Shown one piece after another: positions 63,158 to 64,000 of a stretch of 64,000 nt of DNA. The translations under genes and the position numbers were made by a program. Under the pieces are notes generated by a model that saw only the letters and a program-made list of their open reading frames with translations, searched no databases and was not told the DNA's origin. The DNA is from Myxacorys californica WJT36-NPBG1 (GTDB lineage: Bacteria > Cyanobacteriota > Cyanobacteriia > Leptolyngbyales > Leptolyngbyaceae): the NCBI GenBank assembly GCA_019359315.1, contig JAHHHO010000004.1, forward strand, positions 1 through 64,000, written 5' to 3'. How positions within the stretch are numbered: position 1 is the first letter of the stretch; every line of letters starts with the position of its first letter.

Positions 63158-64000
63158 ATGAGTTACCGCATGAATCGCCGCGCCTACGCTGAAACGTTTG
63201 GTCCGACTGTAGGCGATCGCGTCCGATTAGCCGATACGGAACTGATCATCGAAGTCGAACAGGACTACACCACCTATGGTGAAGAAGTCAAATTTGGCGG
63301 CGGCAAGGTGATTCGCGATGGCATGGGACAATCTCCCATCACAAATGAAGATGGAGCCGTCGATGCCGTGATTACCAATGCGCTGATCCTCGATTGGTGG
63401 GGCGTGGTCAAAGCAGATATCGGCATTAAAGACGGTAAGATTGCGGCGATCGGCAAAGCCGGAAATCCTTACATTCAAGATAATGTCACCATTATCATTG
63501 GGCCTGGAACCGAGGCGATCGCAGGCGAAGGTATGATCCTCACCGCTGGCGGCATTGATACACACATTCACTTTATTTGTCCGCAGCAAATCGAAGTTGC
63601 GATCGCTTCGGGCATCACGACCATGATCGGCGGCGGAACTGGGCCTGCGGCAGGCACAAACGCTACGACTTGCACCCCTGGGCCTTGGAATATTTACCGA
63701 ATGCTGCAAGCTGCCGATGCCTTCCCAATGAACATTGGATTTTTGGGCAAAGGCAACGCGAGCCAACCCGCCGCTCTCGAAGAACAAATTAAAGCAGGCG
63801 TAATGGGCTTGAAGCTCCATGAAGATTGGGGCACGACACCCGCTGCGATCGATACTTGTTTAACCGTCGCCGATGAGTACGATGTGCAAGTCGCAATTCA
63901 CACCGACACCTTAAATGAAGCCGGATTTGTGGAAGATACGATCGCAGCATTTAAACATCGCGTCATTCACACGTATCACACTGAAGGCGCAGGCGGCGGA
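63158..64000 (+). CDS. ureC: Urease alpha subunit, partial
   Basis: The catalytic urease subunit, cut by the window end (281 codons shown of about 570). Start ATG at 63158, with agagga upstream. Nickel-site pieces seen are the first His pair in [14 protein letters not shown], the carbamylated Lys in [10 protein letters not shown] and the His in [10 protein letters not shown]. The N-terminus [22 protein letters not shown] is standard. It is separated from ureAB by two non-urease genes and has its own 217-base upstream gap, so it may have a separate promoter. Confidence 0.97.
   Translation, partial: MSYRMNRRAYAETFGPTVGDRVRLADTELIIEVEQDYTTYGEEVKFGGGKVIRDGMGQSPITNEDGAVDAVITNALILDWWGVVKADIGIKDGKIAAIGKAGNPYIQDNVTIIIGPGTEAIAGEGMILTAGGIDTHIHFICPQQIEVAIASGITTMIGGGTGPAAGTNATTCTPGPWNIYRMLQAADAFPMNIGFLGKGNASQPAALEEQIKAGVMGLKLHEDWGTTPAAIDTCLTVADEYDVQVAIHTDTLNEAGFVEDTIAAFKHRVIHTYHTEGAGGG

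Overview
The window looks like chromosomal DNA of a cyanobacterium, probably filamentous and Leptolyngbya-like, although the genus is only a guess. HIP1-type octamers (gcgatcgc) are scattered throughout. Cyanobacterial families are present: a Ycf66 protein, an NdbB-type NDH-2, an A2-type CtaCDE oxidase, a Ser/Thr kinase fused to a periplasmic binding domain, a CbiQ-type T component and a 40-residue NdhP-like peptide. Most of it is ordinary core genome. The accessory signals are small toxin-antitoxin modules, palindromic repeats and 21-bp tandem repeats. No tRNA, rRNA, CRISPR array or complete insertion sequence was recognised.

Layout. 1-4973: sugar ABC uptake genes (permease, two binding lipoproteins) and glucokinase. 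5034-12340: pdxH, a small membrane protein, an LpxB-like glycosyltransferase, a coupled cbiQ/chorismate-enzyme pair, der and a BrnT/BrnA module. 12406-24080: ileS, a Ycf66 protein, Uma2, YjbQ, a CPXCG protein, ddl, ndbB, a HAD phosphatase coupled to HicAB, a membrane protein and nurA. 24184-30276: SDR, VOC, a serine recombinase that has lost its catalytic arginines, a PlsC-like acyltransferase and a 643-residue membrane protein of unknown function. 30415-38643: the respiratory block ctaE-ctaD-ctaC, divergent from ctaA-ctaB and an ABC-2 exporter. 38720-48921: a small exported protein, the kinase/binding-protein fusion, endonuclease V, a glycosyltransferase-folB pair, a metallo-beta-lactamase fold protein, the NdhP-like peptide, a GerMN-like lipoprotein and mgtE. 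49349-57929: a divergent DUF5615/DUF433 pair, an S24 peptidase, a DnaQ-like exonuclease, a DEAD-box helicase, rimO, an HlyD-type adaptor and a cupin. 58982-64000: an expanded urease locus, ureD-[mntA-hepT]-ureA-ureB-[coq4-like]-[hydrolase]-ureC, with ureC cut by the window end.

The genes mostly work in separate local units. CtaA and CtaB make the heme A used by CtaD. Glucokinase would phosphorylate sugar brought in by the transporter beside it. MntA/HepT sits inside the urease operon and ends two bases before ureA. The parts most worth a second look are the 21-bp (heptapeptide) tandem repeats at four loci, two lipoprotein genes whose 5' ends are built from palindromic repeats, a Coq4-like zinc-motif protein in an organism group that makes no ubiquinone, the arginine-less recombinase, and the S24 peptidase with an operator-like palindrome at its own start.
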